Below, one piece after another: positions 8,601 through 15,757 of a DNA stretch of 22,906 nucleotides (the first letter of the stretch is position 1; each line of letters opens with the position of its first letter). The stretch comes from a virus. Made by a program: the position numbers and the translations under genes. The DNA is taken from positions 1 to 22,906 of the IMG/VR virus record IMGVR_UViG_3300025418_001337; one strand, 5' to 3'. Below the pieces are notes generated by a model. It was not told where the DNA came from and did not search any database. It saw nothing but the letters and a program-made list of their open reading frames with translations.

Positions 8601-9251
8601 CGTAGTCTTTTGTTGCCTTTGGCTGGATCATTCTCACGTATTCCTGAAACAGGAGGATCATCAGGCGGTCAACTACAAGCGGTTTTGGCTCCAGTTATGG
8701 ATACAATGAACCATTTTGGCGCTGTTCTTGGTGCGCCTAATTTGATTAAGAATCCAAACATTCTTACAGATCAAAAAGAAGTTGATAAACTTGTTACACA
8801 ATTACAGGCTCAAGCCACATCGGCCGCTGGACAGCATGCCTATGCTGCATTGCAAACTTTATCCGGTGCGTTACCGAGCAATTTAATGGATAAAAACAGT
8901 CAAGCTCGTTTGATGGCTCAACTCATAACAACCAATCAAAAAGAAATTGACCGCGATAATTATTTTAATCAATTCTACAATACTGTTGCATCAACGCCGG
9001 GTGGCGCAGCTTTTGCAAAATACGCTGGTAAAGGTCTCGATCAGCAATTTGAGAATGATTACAACCGCGGTACTTATTCTACTGAGGCGGCAAATCTTGA
9101 ACGCATGTTTAAGACGCCCGTCAAGGAAAGAAACAAACGCAATCTTATGGATGTTTTGACGTCTGGCGAACAATTAACAAACGCTCAAAAAGCAAGCATT
9201 CGCAATAAGTTTGGAAATAAAATTCTTCGTTATTTTAACATTGATGAATAA
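5652..9251 (+). CDS. Large virion protein with S74 autoprotease/chaperone domain and lysozyme-like domain
   Basis: This 1199-aa protein is probably an internal virion or tail-associated protein that opens the cell wall during DNA entry. Residues 1-260 are Gln/Ala-rich and mostly helical. Residues 264-335 form a compact peptidase S74 (intramolecular chaperone) domain: SDRRLKEDI with the Ser268/Lys273 dyad, then THIGFMADEVEKKHPEAV and VDYDRA. Two Gly-rich EGG/DGG segments follow (about 336-500). Residues 605-720 look like a phage muramidase: ISGPESGNQYDIVNGG with Glu619 as likely catalytic acid, then ASGRYQFTKDTWND. A long helical C-terminus follows. S74 normally ends a protein, so this internal position is odd. 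GGAG lies seven bases before the ATG. Confidence 0.82.
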   Translation: MGGKTGTTTQSVQIPPEVLARYNAVNTTAEKTAAQPFQQYSTDPNAFVAPLNQQQQAGISNINQYANAAQPAYGAAMQGTANAYGGLTPEGFQQGVSGYMNPFVNQAMGATAAQMQNINQQEQQKLLGNAISQGAFGGDRGNIAQAALMNQQNLAMGQTLGQMASQGYQNAAQNYLAGIGQQGALANQMGALGTGAQTAGLTGAQAQLGAGTLGQQTTQAGNTALYNQFLQQQAYPFQVAQFLANIAEGTGALSGSTTTTQQPMPFFSDRRLKEDIKRVGTAHNGLPIYTFKYKGDPAEQTHIGFMADEVEKKHPEAVGLAGGYKTVDYDRAARAEGGLVMPQHEGMGFGLGGREHHYDGDMVGQLTAAQKAMYEKLIEQAGQQAGRTTTGTPGMSSYVPQAQQQQRELKVAGAPPANPQSGLSQVMNVAQEAQEGANFFGTDKYGNKGLGKAAADNVSDFLKKQQQAADQMGRTPEGGFQASGGLVGYADGGDVPYEKEEDKKLDIPEDDNKKQHGLMTAANPTGAPSQTGLSVGDALGAAKMAASAGPAIGDFLASLAMFANRGGAVEREHHDGSEGNVVGGGDKPVDDPFDTSNGGFTKAVPDHWKPLLTAISGPESGNQYDIVNGGKTHIDPHQPHPGLVGEGGTSTASGRYQFTKDTWNDTTGNQPMTPFNQDAAAIKRATLDYKQRTGRDLDADLKSNGVTKDMISSLAPTWSGLGPKQKFGGLSLGDLFGVGSAHAQEAQQQGGLGDLMTTQNVVPLLAGLGAMASSNSPYLGSAILQGLGAGAKTYAGIQTQQAGLKQTEAETAAKKAETAKNRVFAVGNQLFINAQYPDGTEGNIMSAYDWLYGDPKTRPRLTADQENQIREYVAKNPSAGLKPPAAGSDVIAPTPSGKDTAIVSQPLAPLAGTDASKNVAEPAQVKGESTTAPQLAKGETSVTLSPDALNLAKNNLQQARVAQDPAGDVFSGQSALGRASRDQRSLLLPLAGSFSRIPETGGSSGGQLQAVLAPVMDTMNHFGAVLGAPNLIKNPNILTDQKEVDKLVTQLQAQATSAAGQHAYAALQTLSGALPSNLMDKNSQARLMAQLITTNQKEIDRDNYFNQFYNTVASTPGGAAFAKYAGKGLDQQFENDYNRGTYSTEAANLERMFKTPVKERNKRNLMDVLTSGEQLTNAQKASIRNKFGNKILRYFNIDE

Positions 9252-9260
9252 AGGTGCGTC

Positions 9261-11576
9261 ATGGATAATACCGATCAAGGTTTTACTTTTGACGAAATTC
9301 CGCAATCCTCTACCCCAGTGGATGATAAAAACGGTTTTACGTTTGATGAAGACAGAAAAACTATTCCTGTTGAACAGCCACTAACTTTAAAAGGTGGCAT
9401 GGGAGCCGCTACAACCGGCGCTGCAAAAGGAATGGCAAATATAGCCGGAACGGTGAAGGACATTGGATCTATCCCTTTGGCTGCCGCTCAACTTTATACA
9501 AAAGCTACGACAACGCCTGAACAATATCAGGATATTAATACGCGTTATCAAAAAATATTTGCGCCTGAAAACCAACCTTCTTATTTGTCGGGGCCATTTG
9601 ATTTTATTCCATCCTCGGAAGACATTAAAAATTTAGTGTCGCCTTATTTGTACCAGTCTAAAAACCCTGCAGAACAACGCGTTGAATCTGGTACTGAACT
9701 TGGCACAACGGTTGCCGGTGGCGGAGAAGGTAGCCTTCTTTCCAAAGCCAGACAATTTATGACAGGATTAGGCGTTGGTTATGGTGCCGAATCTGTACAA
9801 CAACAAAATCCAGAAAATCCCTATATAAAACCAATCATTACGATTGGTGGGTTACTTGCGGGTGAAGGATTGGGCGCTGCTGGAAAAACTATGTTTGGTT
9901 CAGATGAAGCAGCCAAAAAAGCTGTTTCTGAAGCATTGCAAACCGATATTCGCAATGGAACAATTGATCCATCCAAATTTTCTTCTACCGATAATATTTT
10001 GGATGTTGCTCCGCCCGGAAGCAATATTCGGAGACTTGTTGAACGTCAGGCAAACAGGTCATCGGATTATCCAAATGAACTAACTCAATTTAATGTTGAG
10101 GCCGGATCCCCACAAAAACTTGATCAACTTCGTTTGGGTGTAAAAAATTCTCTTGAACAAGTGGCACGTCATCCAATGGATGATGCTTCTAGTTTACAGA
10201 ATTTTGTTGAACAAGCCGATCGTGCGGATGTTGACAAGCTTTATGATCTTGCTCGTGCTAACCCTAAAGCAGCGGCAGTTCCTCGTAGTATATTTGGTGA
10301 AATAGGTGACTTCCAAAACGTGAAGGACGCAGAAGCAATTGTTCAAAAAAATATTGCAAACGATATCAACGCCAATCGTTATGTAATTCCTACAGAAGCG
10401 TCTGCAGGAACTGAAAGCACTTGGGTTGCAACCCCTCAAGGTCTGCAACAAATTTCGGGAAAAGCCGCGCAAGCTGCTCAAGATGGAAATTTATCATATT
10501 GGGATCGCGTGTATCGTCAATTGCGCGATACTGGAGATACTTTATCTCGTAACCCAGAAACAAAAAACGCGGCACAAAATAACTATAATGCTGCAAAACA
10601 AATTCGTGATGCGCTCGATCAGCATATGACAGAGAACGGGTCTTCTCTTTATGCAAATGCCCGTAACAGGGCAAGAGAAGCATTTGAATCCAGTGATGCA
10701 ATAGACACGGGTGAAAAAGCTTATTCAAAATTTAGCCGCAGCCCTCTTGAAAACCAACAAATGGATCAAGATTTTGCATCGCAAACTGACGCCCAAAAAG
10801 CACTTGGGAAGTACGGTTTTATCAATGCTATGAATACCGATTTAAATAAGCCAAACGGTTTATCTTCTATAGCAAATAAAATGTCATCGGATATTAATTT
10901 CCAAAGCCGCGCCAAAATGATTATGGGTGATAATGATTACCATCAAGTTCGCGGACAAGTTTTGGCAGCCGACTTAAAAAATAATGCTAAGCGTTTAAAC
11001 ATACCTGCCAATCCTCCAGAAAACCCTAGTTTTTTACAACGTGCTAAAAGCATAGGAACTGCAGGTGCGATCGGAAGTGCAGTTATTCCTGCCGGCATTG
11101 GCCTTTATAATACTTTGATGGATGCAGCTTTTGCCAATAACTTGTTAAGTGCAGGCGGATTATTGGGGACTGGAGCCGCGGCAATGGCTGTGGCAGGAGG
11201 CAAGGCTTTGTCAGATTCAAATGTAAAAGCAACCGCTAACAAGGTATTAAATTTGGTTGCCAAATCAACGCCTCAAGATCTTGCTACGTTATCAAAAATG
11301 ACCGAAACGGATCCGGTGGCTAAAACATTTTTAATGAAACTTACCGGCGCTTTGCAGTCTTCTCAGCCGCAAGAACAGCCACAGGAAGCGGATGGCGGCC
11401 GTATTGGCCGTGCAACCGGTGGCCGCGCTGGTAAAGATCCAAAAGCTCGTGCAATGCAGTTGATCAACATGGCCGATCGGATTAAAAAGGAACAAGGCAA
11501 CGAAACGAAGCCTTTACTCAACTTGGATGACACTACCGTCGCCAAGGCATTAGCAATAGCCAATAGGGGTATATAA
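9261..11576 (+). CDS. Internal virion / DNA ejection-type protein
   Basis: This 771-aa, mostly helical protein follows the lysozyme-bearing virion protein by nine bases. It starts with two copies of a short motif, GFTFDEIPQ and GFTFDEDRK. Alanine/glycine-rich hydrophobic stretches lie near residues 45-75, 190-210 and 595-652 and could insert into membrane. The centre is rich in charged helices. The C-terminus has ADGGRIGRATGGRAGKDP (about 710-728), then a basic helix. No enzyme motif was seen. Size, composition and position fit the large ejection proteins that podoviruses release into the cell envelope with the genome. The specific family is not recognised. Confidence 0.7.
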   Translation: MDNTDQGFTFDEIPQSSTPVDDKNGFTFDEDRKTIPVEQPLTLKGGMGAATTGAAKGMANIAGTVKDIGSIPLAAAQLYTKATTTPEQYQDINTRYQKIFAPENQPSYLSGPFDFIPSSEDIKNLVSPYLYQSKNPAEQRVESGTELGTTVAGGGEGSLLSKARQFMTGLGVGYGAESVQQQNPENPYIKPIITIGGLLAGEGLGAAGKTMFGSDEAAKKAVSEALQTDIRNGTIDPSKFSSTDNILDVAPPGSNIRRLVERQANRSSDYPNELTQFNVEAGSPQKLDQLRLGVKNSLEQVARHPMDDASSLQNFVEQADRADVDKLYDLARANPKAAAVPRSIFGEIGDFQNVKDAEAIVQKNIANDINANRYVIPTEASAGTESTWVATPQGLQQISGKAAQAAQDGNLSYWDRVYRQLRDTGDTLSRNPETKNAAQNNYNAAKQIRDALDQHMTENGSSLYANARNRAREAFESSDAIDTGEKAYSKFSRSPLENQQMDQDFASQTDAQKALGKYGFINAMNTDLNKPNGLSSIANKMSSDINFQSRAKMIMGDNDYHQVRGQVLAADLKNNAKRLNIPANPPENPSFLQRAKSIGTAGAIGSAVIPAGIGLYNTLMDAAFANNLLSAGGLLGTGAAAMAVAGGKALSDSNVKATANKVLNLVAKSTPQDLATLSKMTETDPVAKTFLMKLTGALQSSQPQEQPQEADGGRIGRATGGRAGKDPKARAMQLINMADRIKKEQGNETKPLLNLDDTTVAKALAIANRGI

Positions 11577-11767
11577 TGGAAAATCTTGAACTTGATCTTA
11601 AATTAACAGTCTTGCACGTTAACGCTATTTTGAAGCATCTTGGCGCAGGCGCATACGCCGAAGTCGCAGAAGTTATCAACTTGCTGCATGGCCAAGCAAA
11701 GCCTCAGATTGAAGCCGCGGCCGCTCCGGCGCCTGCTGTGGATCCTATGCCTATTCCTGCCGAATAA
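11576..11767 (+). CDS. Small hypothetical phage protein, last gene of the late operon
   Basis: This 63-aa protein consists of an amphipathic helical part (LKLTVLHVNAILKHLGAGAY followed by AEVAEVINLLHGQ) and an Ala/Pro-rich tail. Proteins of this size with the VNxILxxL helix are common in phage genomes and have no known function. Its ATG overlaps the stop of the ejection-type gene in TAATG. Its 3' end overlaps the convergent leftward gene by 17 bases. Confidence 0.7.
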   Translation: MENLELDLKLTVLHVNAILKHLGAGAYAEVAEVINLLHGQAKPQIEAAAAPAPAVDPMPIPAE

Positions 11768-12101
11768 ACTTTGCATACGACAATTCGCGGATGACGTAGC
11801 CCTGCTTCTTTGACGAGAACCGGGCTATGTCAAACGCGTCAAAGTTGTCCGACAAATACATTACCATCATAGCAAAAATCATGCTGTCGCCGTAGTAAGC
11901 GATGATATCTTCGTTTGGATCAAAATCATCCATACGATCGGCAATGCGATACTCAAAGCGGTGAAGGTGTTCGTCACCTATTAAATTATCAAACATTGGC
12001 ATGTCGCTGACGTACACGACCGTTTCTGCTAGGTTGGATAGTTCTTCTGGGTCGAACCTAAAGCTTGGGTTAGGGACGAACACTCTGCGGTACAATTTCA
12101 T
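11751..12101 (-). CDS. Hypothetical protein, terminal gene of the leftward operon
   Basis: This 116-aa acidic protein begins MKLYRRVFVPNPSFRFDPEE and contains DFDPNEDIIAYYGDSMIFAM at about 60-79. It has one moderately hydrophobic stretch (about 76-85), too short for a clear membrane helix. No family was recognised. The gene is the last of the leftward chain, overlaps its upstream neighbour by 32 bases, and meets the late operon tail to tail. The acidic Asp/Glu-rich make-up resembles small phage early proteins that bind host factors, but that is only an analogy. Confidence 0.68.
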   Translation of the reverse strand: MKLYRRVFVPNPSFRFDPEELSNLAETVVYVSDMPMFDNLIGDEHLHRFEYRIADRMDDFDPNEDIIAYYGDSMIFAMMVMYLSDNFDAFDIARFSSKKQGYVIRELSYAKFIRQE

Positions 12102-12267
12102 CTATAAATTCCTGTTCTTCCAACCAAAAATGCCATAACGGCATTTCGCTTTTTAATTCCAAAATCATCTTCTGGGCTTCTTCTAATTCTAGATCCGTGT
12201 CTATTACCATAGACGGGCCCATAAGAAAATTTCTCTGTTCTCCCTTTATCATATACCACACGCTCAT
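12070..12267 (-). CDS. Small hypothetical acidic protein
   Basis: This 65-aa protein starts MSVWYMIKGEQRNFLMGPSM and continues with LELEEAQKMILELKSEMPLW, then an acidic tail. I chose the ATG at 12267 because it forms an ATGA overlap with the previous stop and has TTAGGAG six bases before it; a TTG two codons upstream is less likely. The beta-strand start plus amphipathic helix suggests a small folded domain. No family was recognised. A competing 66-aa frame on the same strand has no such start signals. Confidence 0.6.
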   Translation of the reverse strand: MSVWYMIKGEQRNFLMGPSMVIDTDLELEEAQKMILELKSEMPLWHFWLEEQEFIDEIVPQSVRP

Positions 12268-12473
12268 AAGCAACTCCTAACCCATCTTTTGACGTCACCC
12301 CGAAAATTAAGATTTCCCCGGCCGTCCGATGGCGTACACGATGCTATAAATATTTTTTTATGGGTACCCCTTCGGGCATAAATTTTAAAATGCCTGAACG
12401 TGTGTTGAATCTCTTCTATATCTGCTCCACATTTGGAGAATACTTCTTTTATCTCCCTAACCCTTTTGTTCAT
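12264..12473 (-). CDS. Small hypothetical protein, possibly HicA-like fold
   Basis: This 69-aa basic protein has an N-terminal helix, then HFKIYARRGTHKKIFIASCT and PSDGRGNLNFRGDVKRWVR. The order 'HxK, strand, hydrophobic-strand, S-x-TPSD-x-R, helix' is shared by many small phage proteins and loosely resembles HicA/YcfA-type dsRNA-binding folds. No antitoxin partner is obvious, so a toxin role is not claimed. The start overlaps the upstream gene by 17 bases, with GAGAGG before the ATG. The stop overlaps the next start in ATGA. Confidence 0.62.
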   Translation of the reverse strand: MNKRVREIKEVFSKCGADIEEIQHTFRHFKIYARRGTHKKIFIASCTPSDGRGNLNFRGDVKRWVRSCL

Positions 12474-12669
12474 TTAAGCCTCTCAAATCGTTGTACATAC
12501 GATGTAATTCCGTAAGGCCTGCCAAAGCATTATCCCTTTGGCGCTCTGCTTCGGCCAACTTTTTACGAAGCTCAATAATATGATCCACCGTTACGGTGTC
12601 CGCATACCGGCTTCCGGGCGGGTATGGTCCAAGCCAACGGACCATTTTCTTGCTTTCATACCCTGTCAT
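12457..12669 (-). CDS. Small coiled-coil hypothetical protein
   Basis: This 70-aa protein has a Pro/Gly-rich start (RWLGPYPPGSRYADTVTVD) followed by a heptad-like helix (IIELRKKLAEAERQRDNALA) and a short basic tail. A dimeric coiled coil is likely. Its ATG overlaps the stop of the primase-helicase gene in ATGA, so it is translationally coupled to it. That could make it a small replication accessory protein, but no family is recognised. Confidence 0.65.
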   Translation of the reverse strand: MTGYESKKMVRWLGPYPPGSRYADTVTVDHIIELRKKLAEAERQRDNALAGLTELHRMYNDLRGLNEQKG

Positions 12670-14930
12670 TTTTTAGCCTTTCTATAACGTTTGACTGTGA
12701 TTTTCCGACGAGGGTGCTGATGCTCGTCAACCAATACCAAGCCGCGCTCGACCAGCTTCTCGAGCACCTTCTCGATGTTGTCTTTCTTGTGGGGCCGTAG
12801 GCGGTTTATAAGTACCCCCAACGTCTCGCCGTCATCGCCGAGCAAGTTCTGTATCCTTGACACGATGGCGTCCTCTGGCGCGTCTTTCTGCCGATCGTTA
12901 CCGATGACAATACGAGCCTTGGTTTCAACGTCATTCTTAACAAGCGCATAGGCCCACCTGACGTGCTCCTGTGTGCGTATGCCCTCTGGCGCCGCCAAGA
13001 TAAACGAAACCTTTGCCACAAGCTCTTTGCCGCGCAAGAACAGCGCTTCAAGGCCTGACCGTTCGGCCTGATCTTCTGCAATGTTGTGCAAAATCTGACT
13101 GGTTTTTTTCAACAATGCCAAGCCGTCGTCCGTCGTAGGGATGGCAACTTTATCCCCATGATTCTCAATCCGGCCAAGATCCATCACATCAAATGACCCG
13201 GCCATGTAAATCTGCTGCAGCGTATTTTTCATAACCTCCGGCATCGGCCGCGGCTGAAAATCCGGCTTTTCTGCCGGCACGGTCTTGGTTTCAATGAACA
13301 ACAACGAACGGCCAATAAAACCGTTTGTGGCGTTCTCGTAATCCACCGAATCATCAAAATTGGAATTGGTGGTAAAACCCATCAAAGACAAAAACGGGTT
13401 CTTGATGCCAACATTAATATGATCCAAGCTTTGCTCTAAACGTACCCGCTTGGCTTCAAAAATCGGATTAGGACCGTCTTCGAGCTGGCGCTCAACTTGG
13501 TTGATTTCCTGCAAAATTGCTTTGCGTATTTCTTTTTTAACGTCTCCCGATACCAACAGCGTTCCGCTGGCTTTGGAGTAGATTGACATAATGACGCCAA
13601 TGATTGCTTCAAGATAAGAAGCGGAACCGCCTTTTTGTGCATTTTTGATCTTCTTCATTAAGAAGCCAATTTCGTCGATCATATAGAAAGACGCTTGATG
13701 CTCGACTAAGTTACGGACAATTTCTTGCTCTGATTTGATTGTGCCATAAGCGGCACGTTGCAGATCAACGGCTTCCATAATCTGGATGCCGCCGCGCAAA
13801 ATACTTTCTTTACCGGTGGCCGACCCCGCGACGCAGAAAGCAATTAAGTTCGACGTCGTATTCCGCAAGGGATCCATATACTTTAGACCAACAAGATTGC
13901 CCATTGAGACAAGCGCTGATCCGACCGCAATCGTCTCCCGCACATACGGGCACTGATCGTGGATCCATGTGGCTACATCGCCAACGAAGCCCGGTGGACG
14001 GCGCAGATCGATGCCGGACAAATCAATATCGTCCTCCTCGACGATCTCGAGCACTTCGTTTGGCACGAACGTTACAGGCCATTCCCAGCCGCCTTTTTGA
14101 GCGTAGTAAACCAACGTTCCAAGCGTTACCGGATTGGCCGATTTACCAAAGCTGTGCCATTTCTTGGCCATGTCTGTTTCGTCGTGCTTTGACGACGTCG
14201 ACGACCAAGCTCTCCACAAATCATATGCTGCACCGCCCGAAGCGTGGTGCAATGACATGCCGATTCGGATCCATACTTCGTAATCTAAGTTGTCATTGTT
14301 GATATACGAAAGCATGTCGCCGAGCTCGGTGGGCGATACGTCAACCGTGCGGCCCTCATACGTGGCGCGGTTTCTTTCTGGCTTGCGTAGAGCGCTGATA
14401 AGCGTTTCCGGAGCGTCCTCGATATCCGAGGGGGATCCAATCAACGTAACATATCTGTTGCCAGTCGCATGTAACGAATCGGGGCCAACGACAAAACCAC
14501 TACTTTTAAAATCAATGCCGGGGTAATCATCGAGGTGCTGGACAAGCGCAAGTTCTTCTTGAAGTTTGAAATACAAGTGCTTGGATCCGTTGCCAGATCC
14601 TGTTTGAACGATCAAACCTGCGCCGGCGACTTCTGGATACTTTATGAGCAAACGCTCATATGATTCGACGCCGCCGTTACGAGCGTCGACGTCAATAACC
14701 AATAGTCCTTTTACCAAAACACCATAGCCAGAACTTAACTGGTCGGTTTCTTCAAACGTTTCTAATTGCTCTTCGGACCAGTAAGGCACATTGGTCCATC
14801 CAGACATAACAGGATGCTTGCCAACAGCTTTGCACTTTAAGTTGCCGCAGCCGCAAGTATTGCTTTTTGTTATTGGATGAAGGCCAAAAATGCGATAACC
14901 GGCCTCCCAAAAATTCCGGTAATTCGACAT
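12666..14930 (-). CDS. Bifunctional primase-polymerase with PriCT-2 and helicase-like ATPase domains
   Basis: This 754-aa protein likely primes and unwinds DNA at the phage origin. Residues 1-180 form a Prim-Pol (AEP) domain: Cys26/Cys28/Cys33 in CGCGNLKC, the metal-binding VIDVDARNGG (Asp80, Asp82), and GSGNGSKHLYFK (His118). Residues 200-285 match PriCT-2 (DYEVWIRIGMSLHHASGGA, then YDLWRAWS). Residues 310-650 hold a DUF3987-like ATPase with Walker A GSATGKES (369-376) and Walker B FYMIDEIG (415-422). A winged-helix-like end (LINRLRPHKKDNIEKVLEKL) completes it. The Prim-Pol/helicase fusion is typical of phage and plasmid replication proteins. The gene starts just after the GIY-YIG stop. Confidence 0.9.
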   Translation of the reverse strand: MSNYRNFWEAGYRIFGLHPITKSNTCGCGNLKCKAVGKHPVMSGWTNVPYWSEEQLETFEETDQLSSGYGVLVKGLLVIDVDARNGGVESYERLLIKYPEVAGAGLIVQTGSGNGSKHLYFKLQEELALVQHLDDYPGIDFKSSGFVVGPDSLHATGNRYVTLIGSPSDIEDAPETLISALRKPERNRATYEGRTVDVSPTELGDMLSYINNDNLDYEVWIRIGMSLHHASGGAAYDLWRAWSSTSSKHDETDMAKKWHSFGKSANPVTLGTLVYYAQKGGWEWPVTFVPNEVLEIVEEDDIDLSGIDLRRPPGFVGDVATWIHDQCPYVRETIAVGSALVSMGNLVGLKYMDPLRNTTSNLIAFCVAGSATGKESILRGGIQIMEAVDLQRAAYGTIKSEQEIVRNLVEHQASFYMIDEIGFLMKKIKNAQKGGSASYLEAIIGVIMSIYSKASGTLLVSGDVKKEIRKAILQEINQVERQLEDGPNPIFEAKRVRLEQSLDHINVGIKNPFLSLMGFTTNSNFDDSVDYENATNGFIGRSLLFIETKTVPAEKPDFQPRPMPEVMKNTLQQIYMAGSFDVMDLGRIENHGDKVAIPTTDDGLALLKKTSQILHNIAEDQAERSGLEALFLRGKELVAKVSFILAAPEGIRTQEHVRWAYALVKNDVETKARIVIGNDRQKDAPEDAIVSRIQNLLGDDGETLGVLINRLRPHKKDNIEKVLEKLVERGLVLVDEHQHPRRKITVKRYRKAKK

Positions 14931-14933
14931 CTT

Positions 14934-15470
14934 TTACCCCTGCCAAGTATCAATTATTTCTGTTACTAAATCTAAAACGCCAACTGACGCTAAATCAATT
15001 TTAGTTGTTTTGCCAAACAAAATAGATCTTAAAAATAAAGATGACTTTGATGGATCTATTTTTCTTTCTAACCCACGAAGAACGTGATCTTTTTTCTTCG
15101 CGCTTGGCCAATTTCCCAAAAAAATTTCCAATTTCTTTTTCGCATATTCCATATCATCTGATATATTTTTTAAATTATCAGGATGGTAATCGTCTTGCAT
15201 TCTGATAAATTCGTTTAAAACCATATCAAGTGGTTGAAACCATTCATATTTTACAAAAAAACCTTTTTCTTTAAGTCTTTTGTGCATTTCTTGTTCACAC
15301 ATCAATGCTGATTTTTTACTATCATAACAAACTTTTGTAACTAACTTTACGGGAAAAGGATTTTGAGCTTCAAGAGACTTTAATCGAGCTTCAATATTAG
15401 AACTAATCCCAACTTTTGCATGATTTTTGCAGCTAATTAAATACAAAAAGTATTTTTGATCATTTTTCAT
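14934..15470 (-). CDS. GIY-YIG-type nuclease, T5orf172/MUG113-like
   Basis: This 178-aa protein carries the reduced GIY-YIG form seen in T5orf172 domains: FLYLISCKNHAKVGISSNIE (Tyr10, Lys19-Val-Gly21), Arg29 in EARLKSL, Glu59/Glu61 and His63 in CEQEMHKRL, and EWF at 76-78. These positions match the nuclease core of about 80 residues. The C-terminal 100 residues are helical and unassigned. The gene is clearly more AT-rich than the primase next to it, which suggests separate acquisition. I chose the internal ATG at 15470, 12 bases inside the longest frame, because it follows GGTGGT and overlaps the regulator by only 11 bases. Free-standing relatives may be homing-type or DNA-processing nucleases. 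Confidence 0.78.
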   Translation of the reverse strand: MKNDQKYFLYLISCKNHAKVGISSNIEARLKSLEAQNPFPVKLVTKVCYDSKKSALMCEQEMHKRLKEKGFFVKYEWFQPLDMVLNEFIRMQDDYHPDNLKNISDDMEYAKKKLEIFLGNWPSAKKKDHVLRGLERKIDPSKSSLFLRSILFGKTTKIDLASVGVLDLVTEIIDTWQG

Positions 15471-15687
15471 TTTCACCACCAAATAAATATAATGAAAGTT
15501 TTTCTACGGTTTCTAACGTAGGATTTACATTCTTCCCAGACGCGACTGCTCGAACAGTGTTTTCATGCAATTTTGTATAAGAAGCTACTTTTGAGAGATT
15601 TCTATCCTTTAAAGCGCTTTGAATACGTTTTAATTGCTCTTCAAACGTAAACCGAATTATTTGGTCTGGTTTGTCAAAAATTTCCAT
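15460..15687 (-). CDS. XRE/Cro-type helix-turn-helix regulator
   Basis: This 75-aa protein is almost entirely one HTH domain: FEEQLKRIQSALKDRNLSKV followed by ASYTKLHENTVRAVASGKNV and NPTLETVEKLSLYL. The recognition helix would be around HENTVRAVASG. The start at 15687 follows AAGGA at seven bases; a longer frame would start inside the promoter region. It is the first gene of the leftward operon and faces the Sak4-like ATPase across about 90 bases with two inverted repeats. It probably binds there and represses itself and the rightward operon. A Cro-like or antirepressor-independent switch is likely, but lysogeny is not shown. Confidence 0.85.
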   Translation of the reverse strand: MEIFDKPDQIIRFTFEEQLKRIQSALKDRNLSKVASYTKLHENTVRAVASGKNVNPTLETVEKLSLYLFGGENEK

Positions 15688-15704
15688 CTTTGTGTCCTTA
15701 ATAA

Positions 15705-15718
15705 CAACAACGGTGTTG
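15705..15718. promoter_or_regulatory. Operator-like inverted repeat 1
   Basis: CAACA and TGTTG flank ACGG in a perfect 5+5 dyad. It overlaps the -35 box of the rightward promoter and the leftward start site. Its right half reads TGTTGA when extended, the same half-site as in repeat 2. It is a likely binding site for the neighbouring HTH protein. Confidence 0.5.
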
Positions 15719-15748
15719 ACATTCACACATCGACCCCTGTACTGTCAA
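15710..15748 (-). promoter_or_regulatory. Predicted leftward early promoter (HTH/GIY-YIG/primase operon)
   Basis: A perfect TTGACA lies on the minus strand at 15748-15743. At 16 or 17 bases spacing the -10 candidates are GTGAAT or TGAATG, which are weak. Transcription would start near 15710, about 20 bases before the HTH start codon. The weak -10 suggests dependence on an activator or release from repression. Confidence 0.45.
15716..15745 (+). promoter_or_regulatory. Predicted rightward early promoter (Sak4/SSB operon)
   Basis: A perfect TTGACA at 15716-15721 is followed, at 18 bases, by TACTGT (15740-15745), a poor -10 match. Transcription would start near 15752, shortly before the ATG at 15775. 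It overlaps the leftward promoter head-on, so both polymerases would cross the same DNA. Confidence 0.45.
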
Positions 15749-15757
15749 CCCTGTTGA
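15745..15757. promoter_or_regulatory. Operator-like inverted repeat 2
   Basis: TCAAC and GTTGA flank CCT in a perfect 5+5 dyad. It overlaps the leftward -35 box and the rightward start site, mirroring repeat 1. It shares the TGTTGA half-site. The pair is therefore placed to control both promoters at once. Confidence 0.5.

Noticed and set aside
11760-11835. Possible bidirectional terminator between the convergent operons (TAGCCC ... GGGCTA)
   Set aside because: The loop is about 19 bases, the stem is short, there is no T-run and it lies inside coding sequence.
12098-12298. A 66-aa minus-strand open frame competing with the gene at 12070-12267
   Set aside because: The other frame has an ATGA overlap, a TTAGGAG site and a more protein-like composition.
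12264-12473. HicA toxin with an HicB antitoxin
   Set aside because: The likeness is only to a general small-fold pattern and no HicB-like partner lies next to it.
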